From: Roseburia sp.
Lineage (GTDB): Bacteria > Bacillota > Clostridia > Lachnospirales > Lachnospiraceae
NCBI GenBank assembly: GCA_022771695.1
Contig: JALEKJ010000028.1
Location: forward strand, 1 to 64,000
Length of the DNA: 64,000 nucleotides
Reading direction: 5' to 3'
Positions 15,102 through 23,679 of this stretch are shown here, piece by piece. The number at the start of each line of letters is the position of its first letter. The first letter of the stretch is position 1. The notes beneath the pieces were generated by a model. The model saw nothing but the letters and a program-made list of their open reading frames with translations, was not told where the DNA came from and did not search any database. The translations under genes and the position numbers were made by a program.

Positions 15102-17879
15102 ATGAAGGAGAAGTTTGAGGGAGAGGCTTTTGAAGATTTTGAAGACAGCTTTACTGAAAACGAAGATCTTTTTGAAGATTTTGGGGATGAGGATGAAGCG
15201 GATAAGTATAGAGAACTTCTTGAAATTAGAGAGCAAGGGTTTGAGGATGGAGAAGATGACATAGATAACTATACTCATGTGATAAATGTTATAAACGACG
15301 AAAATCTGTTACAAGCTATTATCAAGGCAGAAAAGGAAAACTGGGAATCATTATTTCTGTATATTGAAGGGTGTTCAGAGATACCAGCAGAAATTGGTAG
15401 ATTAACAAATTTGAGAGAATTGGGAATTGAAAGACTGAAAAAAGATAAATGTACTAGTATGTCTTTGCCAGCAGAAATTGGAAATCTAAATAAATTGGAA
15501 AAATTTATGGCATATGGTTGTGGATTGAAGGTATTGCCAGATGAATTTTCGAAATTAACAAATTTAAGAATTCTTAATTTAAATGAGAATGATTTTACAG
15601 AATTTCCCAAGGAAATACTGCAATTGGTAAAAATAGAGTCTTTGGCAATTAACTTTAGTTATGAAGTATTGCCGGATGAAATATGTAATCTGGTTCATCT
15701 GAAATACTTATATTTACCAAATGCGAATATAACGTATTTGCCGGAAAACATAGGAGATTTACAAGAACTAGAAGTAGTATGCATTTGGGGGACAAAAGTA
15801 AATCGATTACCGGATTCTTGCTTGAAATGGTCGAAGATTAAGAACCTGTATTTAACTAGATCTATCTTTGAAAGAATTCTACCACCAGAAATTGCTAGCC
15901 AGTCACCATCGGAAGTCATTAATTATATTGTAAGATATCAGAATGATAGGAAAAAAGTTGAAGTGAATGAGTCCAAAATGGTTATTGTAGGGCAAGGCGG
16001 TGTAGGGAAGACATGTCTTTTAAACCGTTTGATATATGATGAATATAGCGAAACTGTGTCTACAGATGGTATTGATATTGCTGCTTGGAAATTCGAAAAA
16101 AATAATCGGGCATATAAATTGAATGTTTGGGATTTTGGCGGGCAGGAAATATATCATGCAACACATCAATTTTTTTTGACGAACCGTTCTTTTTATATTT
16201 TTGTGTGGGATGCACGCCAAGAAGAGGAATATGGACGCATAGATTACTGGTTACATACCATTGAATCGTTTGCTTGTAATAGCCCAATCGTAATTGTGGT
16301 AAATAAGTGCGATAGTAGAAATAGTATAAAACAATTGGATTTGAAAAGTCTGAAAGAGAAGTTTCCGCAGATTATAGATTGTTTCAAAGTAAGTTGTAAA
16401 GAAAATATTGGGATTGAACATTTGCGAAATGAGATAAAAGAGCAAACTATAAGATTACCTTTAATGGGAATGGTTTGGTTGTCAAGTTGGTTAGATGTTA
16501 GAATTGAATTGGAGACTTTGGCACAGAGTAAGAATGTCATTACATATAAGGAATATGAGGAGATATGTCGAAAGAACAATATTTTATCGGGAGAAGCACT
16601 GAGTTTAAGTAAATATTTACATGATTTAGGGATTATTATTAATTTTCAAAATGATTTATATCTGAAAAATATTGTGATTCTTAATCCTGATTGGGGAACG
16701 ACTGCGGTTTATAAAGTATTGGATGCGCAGGAAACTATCCTAAAAAATCGAAATGGTATTTTGTATTATGATGATTTGCCTCAAATTTGGGCGGATACGT
16801 TGGAATATCCGTTAGATACATATCCTATCATTCTTAGATTGATGGAAAATTTTCAGCTTTCTTTTGAAGTAACAAAAAATAGGGAATATTTAATAGCAGA
16901 GCTTCTGGAAAATGAAGAAATAGCAATTGGCTTGGATGTCAGAGATAAAAAAAGTTTGAATTTTCAGTATAATTATGAGTTCCTTCCTGCAGGAATTATG
17001 ACTAGATTCATTGTAAAAGCAAATGCTTATTTGGTAGAAGAAGACGGAAAAAAGGCATGCTGGAAAAAAGGGGCATATTTACGATATGAAGATTCAGTCG
17101 GTATAGTGAAATTGTTTGATGGTATTGCTGAGCGAAGAGTAGAGATAAAGGTAATTGGAGAGAACAGCAGACATAATAGAGATTTATTGGTGATTATTCG
17201 TAGGTACTTTGATGAAATTCATAGCAGTGTGCCAAAAATAAAATACACGGAATATGTAAAATGTAATTGTGAGCCAACATGTCCGTATTTGCATAATTAT
17301 CGGTATTTGTTGAGGTTAGAAGCAAAGAATCTACCATCAGAGCGGTGCAAGGAGTCATTAAAACTTGTAGATGTGTCAAAATTATTAGATGGCGTGAATG
17401 ATACAAGGGTACGTAGGCATAGAAAGAGAGAGGAAATGGGCGGTATACATTTAAATCAACACATTGTATTAGAAAATAATAATACTACTAATAGCGAGAA
17501 TAGTAATATTAATTCTATTGATAATGAAATAACGATTCAGATTAGAAATAGTATTAATGAATTGCAGGGAAGCGTTAATGATTTGAAAGATGAGGTGCTC
17601 TATGAGAACGCGGAGTTAGCGAAAGAGTTTGAAAAAATGGAAAACAGCCTGCAAAAACTGAATGATGCGAATACAAAGGACGAAATTGTGAAGTCTGGTG
17701 CACTTAACAAGCTGAAACGCTTTTTAGAGGAGTTACAGGATTCAGATTCGGAACTTGGGAAAGTAATAAAGGGTATTAAATATGGTGTTGGAATCGCACA
17801 AGATATAGGAGACAAATATAATAGTATTGCCGAGTGGTGTGGATTGCCGGTGATTCCAAAAGTTTTTTTGAAGAGCTAA
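15102..17879 (+). CDS. ROCO protein: LRR, Roc GTPase and COR domains, 925 aa
   Basis: Residues 1-50 are very acidic. About 85-265 are leucine-rich repeats of the LPxEIGNLxxLxxL type. The Roc GTPase follows: P-loop GQGGVGKT (297-304), DFGGQ (344-348) and NKCD (401-404). A COR region includes WLDVRIELETLAQ and NPDWGTTAVYKVLDA. A cysteine cluster CNCEPTCPY comes later, then an asparagine-rich linker, a coiled coil, and a C-terminal helical domain (LKRFLEELQDSDSELGKVI ... GVGIAQDIGDKY) shared with STAND-like proteins. ROCO proteins are dimerising GTP switches. Bacterial ones are poorly understood and some are suspected immune sensors. The effector is not obvious. Base composition is AT-rich, unlike the chromosome to the right, consistent with transfer. 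Confidence 0.88.
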   Translation: MKEKFEGEAFEDFEDSFTENEDLFEDFGDEDEADKYRELLEIREQGFEDGEDDIDNYTHVINVINDENLLQAIIKAEKENWESLFLYIEGCSEIPAEIGRLTNLRELGIERLKKDKCTSMSLPAEIGNLNKLEKFMAYGCGLKVLPDEFSKLTNLRILNLNENDFTEFPKEILQLVKIESLAINFSYEVLPDEICNLVHLKYLYLPNANITYLPENIGDLQELEVVCIWGTKVNRLPDSCLKWSKIKNLYLTRSIFERILPPEIASQSPSEVINYIVRYQNDRKKVEVNESKMVIVGQGGVGKTCLLNRLIYDEYSETVSTDGIDIAAWKFEKNNRAYKLNVWDFGGQEIYHATHQFFLTNRSFYIFVWDARQEEEYGRIDYWLHTIESFACNSPIVIVVNKCDSRNSIKQLDLKSLKEKFPQIIDCFKVSCKENIGIEHLRNEIKEQTIRLPLMGMVWLSSWLDVRIELETLAQSKNVITYKEYEEICRKNNILSGEALSLSKYLHDLGIIINFQNDLYLKNIVILNPDWGTTAVYKVLDAQETILKNRNGILYYDDLPQIWADTLEYPLDTYPIILRLMENFQLSFEVTKNREYLIAELLENEEIAIGLDVRDKKSLNFQYNYEFLPAGIMTRFIVKANAYLVEEDGKKACWKKGAYLRYEDSVGIVKLFDGIAERRVEIKVIGENSRHNRDLLVIIRRYFDEIHSSVPKIKYTEYVKCNCEPTCPYLHNYRYLLRLEAKNLPSERCKESLKLVDVSKLLDGVNDTRVRRHRKREEMGGIHLNQHIVLENNNTTNSENSNINSIDNEITIQIRNSINELQGSVNDLKDEVLYENAELAKEFEKMENSLQKLNDANTKDEIVKSGALNKLKRFLEELQDSDSELGKVIKGIKYGVGIAQDIGDKYNSIAEWCGLPVIPKVFLKS

Positions 17880-17892
17880 ATTCATACACATG

Positions 17893-17921
17893 TTGACGTA
17901 CGCTTTCACGTACGCTATAAT
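17893..17921 (+). promoter_or_regulatory. Promoter with built-in operator for the toxin-antitoxin pair
   Basis: TTGACG (17893-17898) and TATAAT (17916-17921) are 17 bp apart. The spacer is filled by a direct repeat, ACGTACGCT at 17896-17904 and 17908-17916, each containing the palindrome CGTACG. Binding there would block polymerase directly, as expected for autorepression by a YefM-type antitoxin. Confidence 0.75.
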
Positions 17922-17943
17922 GTAGGTGAAAGGAGATGATAGT

Positions 17944-18195
17944 ATGACTGCGATTAGCGTAACAAAAGCAAGAGAGAACATATACCAGATACTTACAGAT
18001 GTTAATACAAATAGCCAACCAATTACCATTACGAATAATAGGGGCAAGAATGGTGTTCTTATATCGGAAGATGACTGGAACGCTATTCAGGAAACATTAT
18101 ATCTCAATTCTATTCCGGGAGTGGCAGAATCAATTATTGCAGGAGGTAATACGTCTATTGAGGATTGTGTGTCGGAAGATGAGGTGGATTGGTAA
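17944..18195 (+). CDS. YefM/Phd-family antitoxin, 83 aa
   Basis: The N-terminus TAISVTKARENIYQILTDVN followed by QPITITNNRGKNGVLISEDDW is the Phd/YefM DNA-binding fold, and the C-terminal acidic tail (SIEDCVSEDEVDW) is the part that wraps the toxin. ATG 17944 is preferred because AAAGGAG (17929-17935) lies upstream; an earlier in-frame GTG overlaps the ribosome site. The stop codon abuts the toxin ATG, giving translational coupling. The antitoxin neutralises the toxin and probably represses the promoter just upstream, alone or as a complex. Confidence 0.92.
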   Translation: MTAISVTKARENIYQILTDVNTNSQPITITNNRGKNGVLISEDDWNAIQETLYLNSIPGVAESIIAGGNTSIEDCVSEDEVDW

Positions 18196-18492
18196 ATGTA
18201 TCGAATCGTTTATGAAAAGCAGGCGATTAAAGATATTAAAAATCTTAAATCTGTAGGATTGGATAGAAAGGTAAAAGAACTCATTGAAGTAATAAGAGAA
18301 AATCCATTTAAAAATCCGCCACCATATGAAGGGTTAGTTGGAAATTTAAAGGGTTTCTTTTCCAGAAGAATTAACATACAGCATAGACTGGTATATCAAG
18401 TATACGCAGAACCAGTGGAAATTGATGATACTATGTATGAAGGAACGGTTAAGATAGTTCGTATGTGGACACACTATGGTGGAGTAAAGTAG
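18196..18492 (+). CDS. Txe/YoeB-family mRNA-interferase toxin, 98 aa
   Basis: The fold of the RelE/YoeB group is recognisable: YEKQAIKDIKNLKSVGLDRKVKELIEVIRENPF, then PPPYEGLVGNLKGFFSRRINIQHRLVYQV and the C-terminal VKIVRMWTHYGG. The conserved ribosome-contacting arginines (SRRIN), the histidine of QHRLVY and the terminal histidine-tyrosine pair are present, so the catalytic set appears intact. The product is slightly longer than E. coli YoeB because of an acidic insert before the last strand. It starts directly at the antitoxin stop. Such toxins cut mRNA in the ribosomal A site; here the pair may stabilise the island. Confidence 0.92.
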   Translation: MYRIVYEKQAIKDIKNLKSVGLDRKVKELIEVIRENPFKNPPPYEGLVGNLKGFFSRRINIQHRLVYQVYAEPVEIDDTMYEGTVKIVRMWTHYGGVK

Positions 18493-18495
18493 AAA

Positions 18496-18545
18496 ATAAA
18501 GCCGCAGCAAATGGTAATGAAAGCATTTGCTGTGGCTTTATCTGT
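18496..18545 (+). terminator. Terminator of the toxin-antitoxin operon
   Basis: TAAAGCCGCAGCAAATG pairs with CATTTGCTGTGGCTTTA (one G-U pair) around a ten-base loop, followed by TCTGTTTATT. The stem is long and strong. Confidence 0.8.
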
Positions 18546-18618
18546 TTATTAGCTATTAAAAAATTATTTCTTTAAATAGGCGAGAAACAAAAAGTTGGTT
18601 TAGTATCAGTGCTTATAA

Positions 18619-18801
18619 GGTGTAGAAATATTGGAAGGACATTTGATGCCCGTCCACGTTCATATGCTAGTAAGCATACCACCTAAGTTAAGTGTATCAC
18701 AATTTATGGGATACCTGAAAGGGAAAAGTGCCCTAATGATATTTGATAAACACGCAAATCTAAAGTATAAGTTTGGAAACAGACATTTCTGGGCAGAGTA
18801 G
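18619..18801 (+). pseudogene. tnpA: IS200/IS605-family TnpA remnant
   Basis: A 60-codon open stretch between stops (from 18619 to TAG at 18799-18801) reads VEILEGHLMPVHVHMLVSIPP and then KLSVSQFMGYLKGKSALM and KYKFGNRHFWAE. These are the central HUH motif (HVH) and following helix of the Y1 transposase that mobilises IS200-type elements. The N-terminal part and the C-terminal tyrosine helix are lost; the frame stops right after FWAE, where functional copies continue. The transposase is dead. Confidence 0.85.
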
Positions 18802-18870
18802 GTGCTTGCCGGTAACGGAGGCTTATAGCCTCAGAGCAAACCGCCCGTTAGACGGGAGGTGCTGATTTTC
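18802..18870. mobile_element. Right-end region of the IS200-like relic
   Basis: Compact inverted repeats follow the TnpA relic: GGAGGCTTATAGCCTC and CCGCCCGTTAGACGGGAGG. IS200/IS605 elements end in such short subterminal hairpins, recognised by TnpA. The left end was not identified, so only the right side of the insertion seems preserved. Confidence 0.5.
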
Positions 18871-18871
18871 C

Positions 18872-18900
18872 ATCAATTTTGACATTAACGGGAGAAAAAA
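18872..18900. repeat. TTTGACATTAACGGGA repeat, right copy
   Basis: The block ATCAATTTTGACATTAAC (18872-18889) matches 13727-13744 with one change, and TTTGACATTAACGGGA matches 13942-13957 with one change. It is the right-hand partner of the repeats near the tRNA scar and probably marks the edge of the island, because ordinary chromosomal genes begin right after it. Confidence 0.5.
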
Positions 18901-18980
18901 CAATCAGAATAGACACCTTCCAAGTCAATACCCCGGAAAGCTCTTTTTAACACTTCATCATGGTACAGTTTTAAAGCATG

Positions 18981-19292
18981 CTACCGTGCCGGCCACTCGT
19001 CCTTGCGGATTTCCCATTGCTCATTGAGCCAGTCCACGACCTGCTGCTTGCCTTCCGGTGTGAAAGGAAAGGTGGCTGTCGCCTTTTGGTCATCGGGTGT
19101 GGTTGCAAAGTTATATGGTCCGGGCCAGATGGTAGCGCGGAAGATGTCCCTGCGCGGTGCATCCTCGGAAGTATCGCCTTCGTCTTCCGGTTCGGAATCC
19201 TTTTTTATGAGATAGCGCATGCCCAAATAGCTTCCGGTGAATTTTTCTTTTTTATAGAAATTCATATTTAAAATATCATCGCTTGTAATCAT
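18981..19292 (-). CDS. Conserved small hypothetical protein, 103 aa
   Basis: A soluble protein with the pattern NMNFYKKEKFTGSYLGMRYLI, an acidic disordered insert (SEPEDEGDTSEDAP) and the ending TIWPGPYNFATTPDDQKATATFPFTPEG ... VVDWLNEQWE. I recognise this as a small conserved clostridial protein without a known function. The start has AAGGAGTAA (minus strand, about 19300-19308). It is the first gene right of the island and points toward it. No partner gene is adjacent. Confidence 0.65.
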   Translation of the reverse strand: MITSDDILNMNFYKKEKFTGSYLGMRYLIKKDSEPEDEGDTSEDAPRRDIFRATIWPGPYNFATTPDDQKATATFPFTPEGKQQVVDWLNEQWEIRKDEWPAR

Positions 19293-19439
19293 AATCAGTA
19301 ATTACTCCTTGGTTATAGTAAGTATGCAAAAAAAGTATACCAGAGTCAGTAAAAAAAATATAGCACAAAAACACTTGTATTTCTGGGGCATACAAAAATT
19401 GTGGGCATTTATCCATGTATTTTTGTATACAATTCGTTG

Positions 19440-19467
19440 TTGACAAATGAAAAGGGGCGAGTATAAT
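19440..19467 (+). promoter_or_regulatory. Promoter of the first peptide-transport operon
   Basis: TTGACA (19440-19445) and TATAAT (19462-19467) lie 16 bp apart. The stretch upstream has repeated GTATACAA/TTGTATT-like sequences (19366-19436) that could be regulator sites. Otherwise the 19293-19608 gap holds only a 140-nt untranslated leader. Confidence 0.7.
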
Positions 19468-19608
19468 ACGAAATATGATTGATTTAACAGGCTAAAGCAT
19501 TGCAACGACAGAGGAGCATAAAGTTAAAGAGATGTAATGTTAAAGAAGTACAAAGACAATGCATTAAAGAAACAAACAATAAATTTATAGAAGCAGGAGT
19601 GTAGAAAA

Positions 19609-20526
19609 GTGGGAAAGTACATTGTAAAGCGAGTATTATTAGCAATCGTGACAATCTGGGCGGTTGCGACAATCACCTTTTTCTTAATGAACATGGTACC
19701 GGGTGGTCCGTTCATGTCAGAGAAAGCAATCAGCCCTGCGGCACAGGCGGCGCTGGAAGCAAAATACGGATTGGATAAACCACTGTTTCAACAGTACATT
19801 ACATACATTACGGATGCGCTGCATGGAGATTTTGGTGACAGCTTAAGACAGCGTGGACGTACGGTGGCATCCATCATAGGAACCAAATTTCCGGTGTCTG
19901 CCAAGGTGGGAGGAATTTCCGTTTTGGTGGCATTGTGTATTGGAATTCCGCTCGGCTGTATTGCGGCATATCGGAGAGGAAAATTCATTGATAATTTTAT
20001 CAGCGTTGTATCGACCTGTGGAATTGCGGTGCCAAGCTTCGTTATTTGTACCGTTTTGATGTATGCATTCGGCGTAAAACTAAAATGGCTTCCTATCTTA
20101 GGATTGACCGGTTGGAAAAACTACATTATGCCGGTAGCGGCACTCGCATTTTACCCGACAGCTTATATTATGCGATTGATGCGGTCCTCGATGCTGGATG
20201 TGCTCGGGCAGGATTATATGCGAACAGCAAAAGCAAAAGGATTGTCTCAGAAGGTCAGCCTGTTTAAGCATGCACTCCGCAATGCAATCCTTCCGGTTAT
20301 CACTTATGTGGGACCGATGTTAGCATATACATTGACCGGTAGCTTTATTGTGGAAAAGATATTTACCATTCCGGGACTTGGTGGAGAATTTATTGGTGCA
20401 ATTACCAGCCGTGATTACACACTGATTATGGGAACGACAATCTTCCTTGCAACCTTGCTGATTATCATGAATGTTATTGTAGATATCGTATACAAGATTG
20501 TTGACCCACGCATCAAGTTGAAATAA
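19609..20526 (+). CDS. oppB: Peptide ABC transporter permease, OppB/DppB type, 305 aa
   Basis: A typical inner-membrane permease: an N-terminal anchor helix (VKRVLLAIVTIWAVATITFFLMNMVPGGPF), six transmembrane segments in all, and the cytoplasmic coupling loop DYMRTAKAKGLSQ (the EAA loop) that docks on the ATPases. The ending VYKIVDPRIKLK is characteristic of the family. It starts with GTG behind a GGAG site. It heads the operon oppB-oppC-oppD-oppF-oppA, and with the OppC-type partner forms the channel for short peptides. The exact peptide range cannot be read from sequence. Confidence 0.93.
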   Translation: MGKYIVKRVLLAIVTIWAVATITFFLMNMVPGGPFMSEKAISPAAQAALEAKYGLDKPLFQQYITYITDALHGDFGDSLRQRGRTVASIIGTKFPVSAKVGGISVLVALCIGIPLGCIAAYRRGKFIDNFISVVSTCGIAVPSFVICTVLMYAFGVKLKWLPILGLTGWKNYIMPVAALAFYPTAYIMRLMRSSMLDVLGQDYMRTAKAKGLSQKVSLFKHALRNAILPVITYVGPMLAYTLTGSFIVEKIFTIPGLGGEFIGAITSRDYTLIMGTTIFLATLLIIMNVIVDIVYKIVDPRIKLK

Positions 20527-20545
20527 TGAGAGGAAAAATAAGGAC

Positions 20546-21592
20546 ATGAAAGAGAATCCATTGAGTTTTCAATTAAAATTAAATCCGGATGACTTCCTTC
20601 CGGCATCCGAGGAGGAAAAAGAAAGCCTTGTCGTCATGAGAGAAAGCGTCAGCTTCTGGAAAGACGGTATGCGGCGTCTCGTGAAAAATAAGGTGGCAAT
20701 GGCAAGTTTGGCAATCATTATTATCATTATGATTTTCTCGTTTATCGTACCTGCATTTTATCCTTATTCTTATAAGACACAGATAAAGGGTGCAAACAAC
20801 CTTGCGCCGATGCAGTATTCTGCGGCAGAGCAGGAGGCGATTGCAGCGGGAGAAAAAGTATTTCCACATATTTTCGGAACGGATAAGATGGGACGTGATT
20901 ATGCCATTCGTGTGATGCTGGGAAGCCGTGTTTCCCTTCTGGTAGGACTGGTTGCCACAGCGATTGTCCTGTTAATCGGTGCAACCTACGGTTCGATTGC
21001 AGCATTTGCAGGAGGATGGGTAGACCTCGTTATGATGCGTCTCGTCGATATCATTTATACGATACCGGATATCCTGCTGATTGTACTGTTGTCTTTCGCA
21101 TTGGAGGACCCGCTTGAAAAACTTGCAGCTTTGCCGGGATTTGCCTGGGTAGGAATTGTCGGCAAGAACCTGATTAGTATTTTTATTGTGTTTGCGCTGT
21201 TATACTGGGTTGGTATGGCACGTATGGTGCGAAGCCAGATATTGATGTTAAAAGAAAGCGAATACGTAACCGCGGCGAGAGCATTGGGGGCAAAGAGCGG
21301 AAGAATTATCAAAAAACATTTGCTTACAAACTGTATCGGAACCTTGATTGTTACGACTACCTTGCAGATACCTTCCGCAATTTTTACGGAGAGCTTTTTA
21401 AGCTTCCTCGGAATGGGTGTTGCAGTGCCGATGCCGTCGCTTGGTAGCCTTGCCAGTGAGGCAATCAACGGAATCAATACATATCCATACCTGCTGTTCA
21501 TTCCGGCAGCGGTCATCAGTTTGATTATTTTGAGCTTTAACCTGTTGGGTGACGGATTGCGCGATGCATTCGACCCGAAATTGAAGGACTAG
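20546..21592 (+). CDS. oppC: Peptide ABC transporter permease, OppC/DppC type, 348 aa
   Basis: The protein has a long cytoplasmic N-terminus, a first membrane segment (AIIIIIMIFSFIVPAF), then the conserved extracytoplasmic element HIFGTDKMGRDYAIRVMLGSRVSLLVG, five further transmembrane helices, the EAA loop SEYVTAARALGAKSG, and the ending GDGLRDAFDPKLKD. These are standard for the DppC side of dipeptide/oligopeptide channels. It follows the OppB gene by 19 bp and is co-transcribed with the two ATPases downstream. Confidence 0.93.
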   Translation: MKENPLSFQLKLNPDDFLPASEEEKESLVVMRESVSFWKDGMRRLVKNKVAMASLAIIIIIMIFSFIVPAFYPYSYKTQIKGANNLAPMQYSAAEQEAIAAGEKVFPHIFGTDKMGRDYAIRVMLGSRVSLLVGLVATAIVLLIGATYGSIAAFAGGWVDLVMMRLVDIIYTIPDILLIVLLSFALEDPLEKLAALPGFAWVGIVGKNLISIFIVFALLYWVGMARMVRSQILMLKESEYVTAARALGAKSGRIIKKHLLTNCIGTLIVTTTLQIPSAIFTESFLSFLGMGVAVPMPSLGSLASEAINGINTYPYLLFIPAAVISLIILSFNLLGDGLRDAFDPKLKD

Positions 21593-21610
21593 GGAAAAGG
21601 AGCAAGAACA

Positions 21611-22612
21611 ATGTCAGAATACTTAGTAGAGATAAAAAATGAGCGGCTTTCCTTTTTTACACCGGCAGGCGAGGTAAAGGCATTGAACGATGTCTCTATC
21701 CATCTGGAGGAAGGTGAAGTCCTTGGTATCGTAGGAGAGAGTGGTTCCGGTAAATCCGTTACGGCGTACAGCTTAATGGGACTGACCGCATATCCGGGAA
21801 AATTAATCGGTGGAACATTGGATTTCAACGGACATCGAATTAATGACATGACAGAGAAAGAGATGCGGAAAATCAGAGGCAATGAGGTCTCAATTATTTT
21901 CCAGGATCCTATGACCAGTTTGAATCCGGTTTATACCATTGGAAATCAGATTGAAGAAGTTATTTTATTACATACGGACAAAAAGAAAAAAGAAGCGCAT
22001 GAGCGTGCAAAAGAATTGTTAGAGTTGGTAGGTATCAACGAGCCGGAAAAAAGATTAAAGCAGTATCCGCATGAGTTGTCCGGCGGTATGAGGCAGCGTG
22101 TCATGATTGCGATTGCATTGGCGTGTGAGCCGAAGCTTTTGATTGCAGACGAGCCGACCACTGCATTGGATGTAACCATTCAGGCACAGATTCTGGAGCT
22201 CATGATTGAGCTTAAGAAGAAGCTCGGCATGGCAATCATTATGATTACACATGATTTGGGCATCGTGGCGAGTATGTGTGACAAGATTGCGGTTATGTAT
22301 GCCGGAAGAATAGTAGAGTACGGTACAACGGATGAAATCTTCTATGAACCGAAGCATGAATATACCAAAGGTTTGCTGCGCAGTATCCCGCGATTGGACG
22401 CGAAAGAACATGAGCGTCTGGTCCCGATTGAAGGTGTGCCGATTGATTTGTTAAATCCGCCCAAGGGATGCCCGTTTGCTCCGCGCTGTGAAAAGTGCAT
22501 GAAGATATGTCTTAGGGAAATGCCACCGGTAACCGAGTTCGGGGAGGTACACTATACCCAGTGCTGGATGAACCAGAAGGCACAGATGGAAGGAGAAACA
22601 GTTCATGAGTGA
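21611..22612 (+). CDS. oppD: Peptide ABC transporter ATPase, OppD/DppD type, 333 aa
   Basis: An ABC ATPase with Walker A GESGSGKS (residues 42-49), Q-loop in IIFQDPMTSLNPV, signature LSGGMRQR starting at 156, Walker B LLIADEP (D180, E181) and the switch histidine in ITHDLG. The C-terminal oligopeptide-HPY extension carries the cysteine set CEKCMKIC...C that can bind an iron-sulfur cluster in DppD-type proteins. It overlaps the next gene by 8 bp, so expression is coupled. It powers uptake with the OppF-type partner as a heterodimer. Confidence 0.94.
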   Translation: MSEYLVEIKNERLSFFTPAGEVKALNDVSIHLEEGEVLGIVGESGSGKSVTAYSLMGLTAYPGKLIGGTLDFNGHRINDMTEKEMRKIRGNEVSIIFQDPMTSLNPVYTIGNQIEEVILLHTDKKKKEAHERAKELLELVGINEPEKRLKQYPHELSGGMRQRVMIAIALACEPKLLIADEPTTALDVTIQAQILELMIELKKKLGMAIIMITHDLGIVASMCDKIAVMYAGRIVEYGTTDEIFYEPKHEYTKGLLRSIPRLDAKEHERLVPIEGVPIDLLNPPKGCPFAPRCEKCMKICLREMPPVTEFGEVHYTQCWMNQKAQMEGETVHE

Positions 22613-23594
22613 TAAATTAGTTCAGGTAGAACATTTACAACAATACTTTCCAGCTGGCGGTTTCGGGAAACATAAGAAATATGTGCAGGCAGTAGACGAT
22701 GTTTCTTTTTTCATTAACCGTGGAGAAACATTGGGATTGGTAGGAGAGTCCGGCTGCGGGAAAACGACAACGGGACGTACCCTGCTCCGCCTATATGAGC
22801 CAACCGATGGAAAAATTATTTATGACGACAAAGTAATTTTTGATAAAGCAAACAAAATTGCGGTGGATATGCTTCCGTACCGCAAAAAAATGCAGATTGT
22901 ATTTCAGGACCCATACGCAAGCCTAGACCCTCGTATGACAGTCGGCGATATCATCGGTGAGGCGATTGACATTCATAAACTTGCCGGCAGCAAACAGGAT
23001 CGTTACGACAGAATTATTGAGATGCTAAGACAGGTTGGCTTGAATTCAGAGCATGCAAACCGTTACCCGCATGAGTTTTCCGGTGGACAGAGACAGAGGG
23101 TTGGTATTGCAAGAGCGTTGGCGGTCAATCCGGAATTTATTGTCTGTGATGAGCCGATTTCCGCGTTGGATGTGTCGATTCAGGCGCAGGTCATCAATAT
23201 GTTTGAGGATTTACAGACAAAATTGAACCTGACCTATTTGTTTATCGCACACGATCTTTCCGTAGTAAAACATATTTCCGACCGAATCGGAGTTATGTAC
23301 CTAGGTAAATTGGTAGAATTGGCAGACAGCTATGAGCTTACGGCGCATAGCATGCACCCATATACGCAGAGTCTGATTTCTGCAATCCCGATTGCAGATC
23401 CGAAGACTGCGAGAAAAAATCAGCGAATTGTGTTGGAAGGAGATGTGCCAAGTCCATTGAATCCGCCTTCCGGATGCAGATTCCGCACCAGATGCCCATA
23501 TGCAGATGAAAAATGTGCAATGGAAGTACCGGAATTCAAAGAGGCAGAGCCAGGGCACTATGTGGCATGTCATCACCTGGATAAGTGTAATTAA
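22605..23594 (+). CDS. oppF: Peptide ABC transporter ATPase, OppF/DppF type, 329 aa
   Basis: Walker A GESGCGKT (residues 47-54), [17 protein letters not shown], signature [15 protein letters not shown], Walker [13 protein letters not shown] and switch FIAHDLSVV are all intact. The start ([11 protein letters not shown]) and the C-terminal [14 protein letters not shown] cysteine region are typical of OppF. It overlaps oppD by 8 bp and precedes the binding protein by 85 bp. Between 23,595 and 23,679 there is an imperfect hairpin (ATTATGT pairing with ACATAAT) that may set binding-protein levels. Confidence 0.94.
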   Translation: MSDKLVQVEHLQQYFPAGGFGKHKKYVQAVDDVSFFINRGETLGLVGESGCGKTTTGRTLLRLYEPTDGKIIYDDKVIFDKANKIAVDMLPYRKKMQIVFQDPYASLDPRMTVGDIIGEAIDIHKLAGSKQDRYDRIIEMLRQVGLNSEHANRYPHEFSGGQRQRVGIARALAVNPEFIVCDEPISALDVSIQAQVINMFEDLQTKLNLTYLFIAHDLSVVKHISDRIGVMYLGKLVELADSYELTAHSMHPYTQSLISAIPIADPKTARKNQRIVLEGDVPSPLNPPSGCRFRTRCPYADEKCAMEVPEFKEAEPGHYVACHHLDKCN

Positions 23595-23679
23595 GTTTAT
23601 GTGATAGGCAATTATGTAATACGTGGAAATTTGCGCATACATAATGTTTATAAATTTATTTTTATGAGGAGGAAAAATC

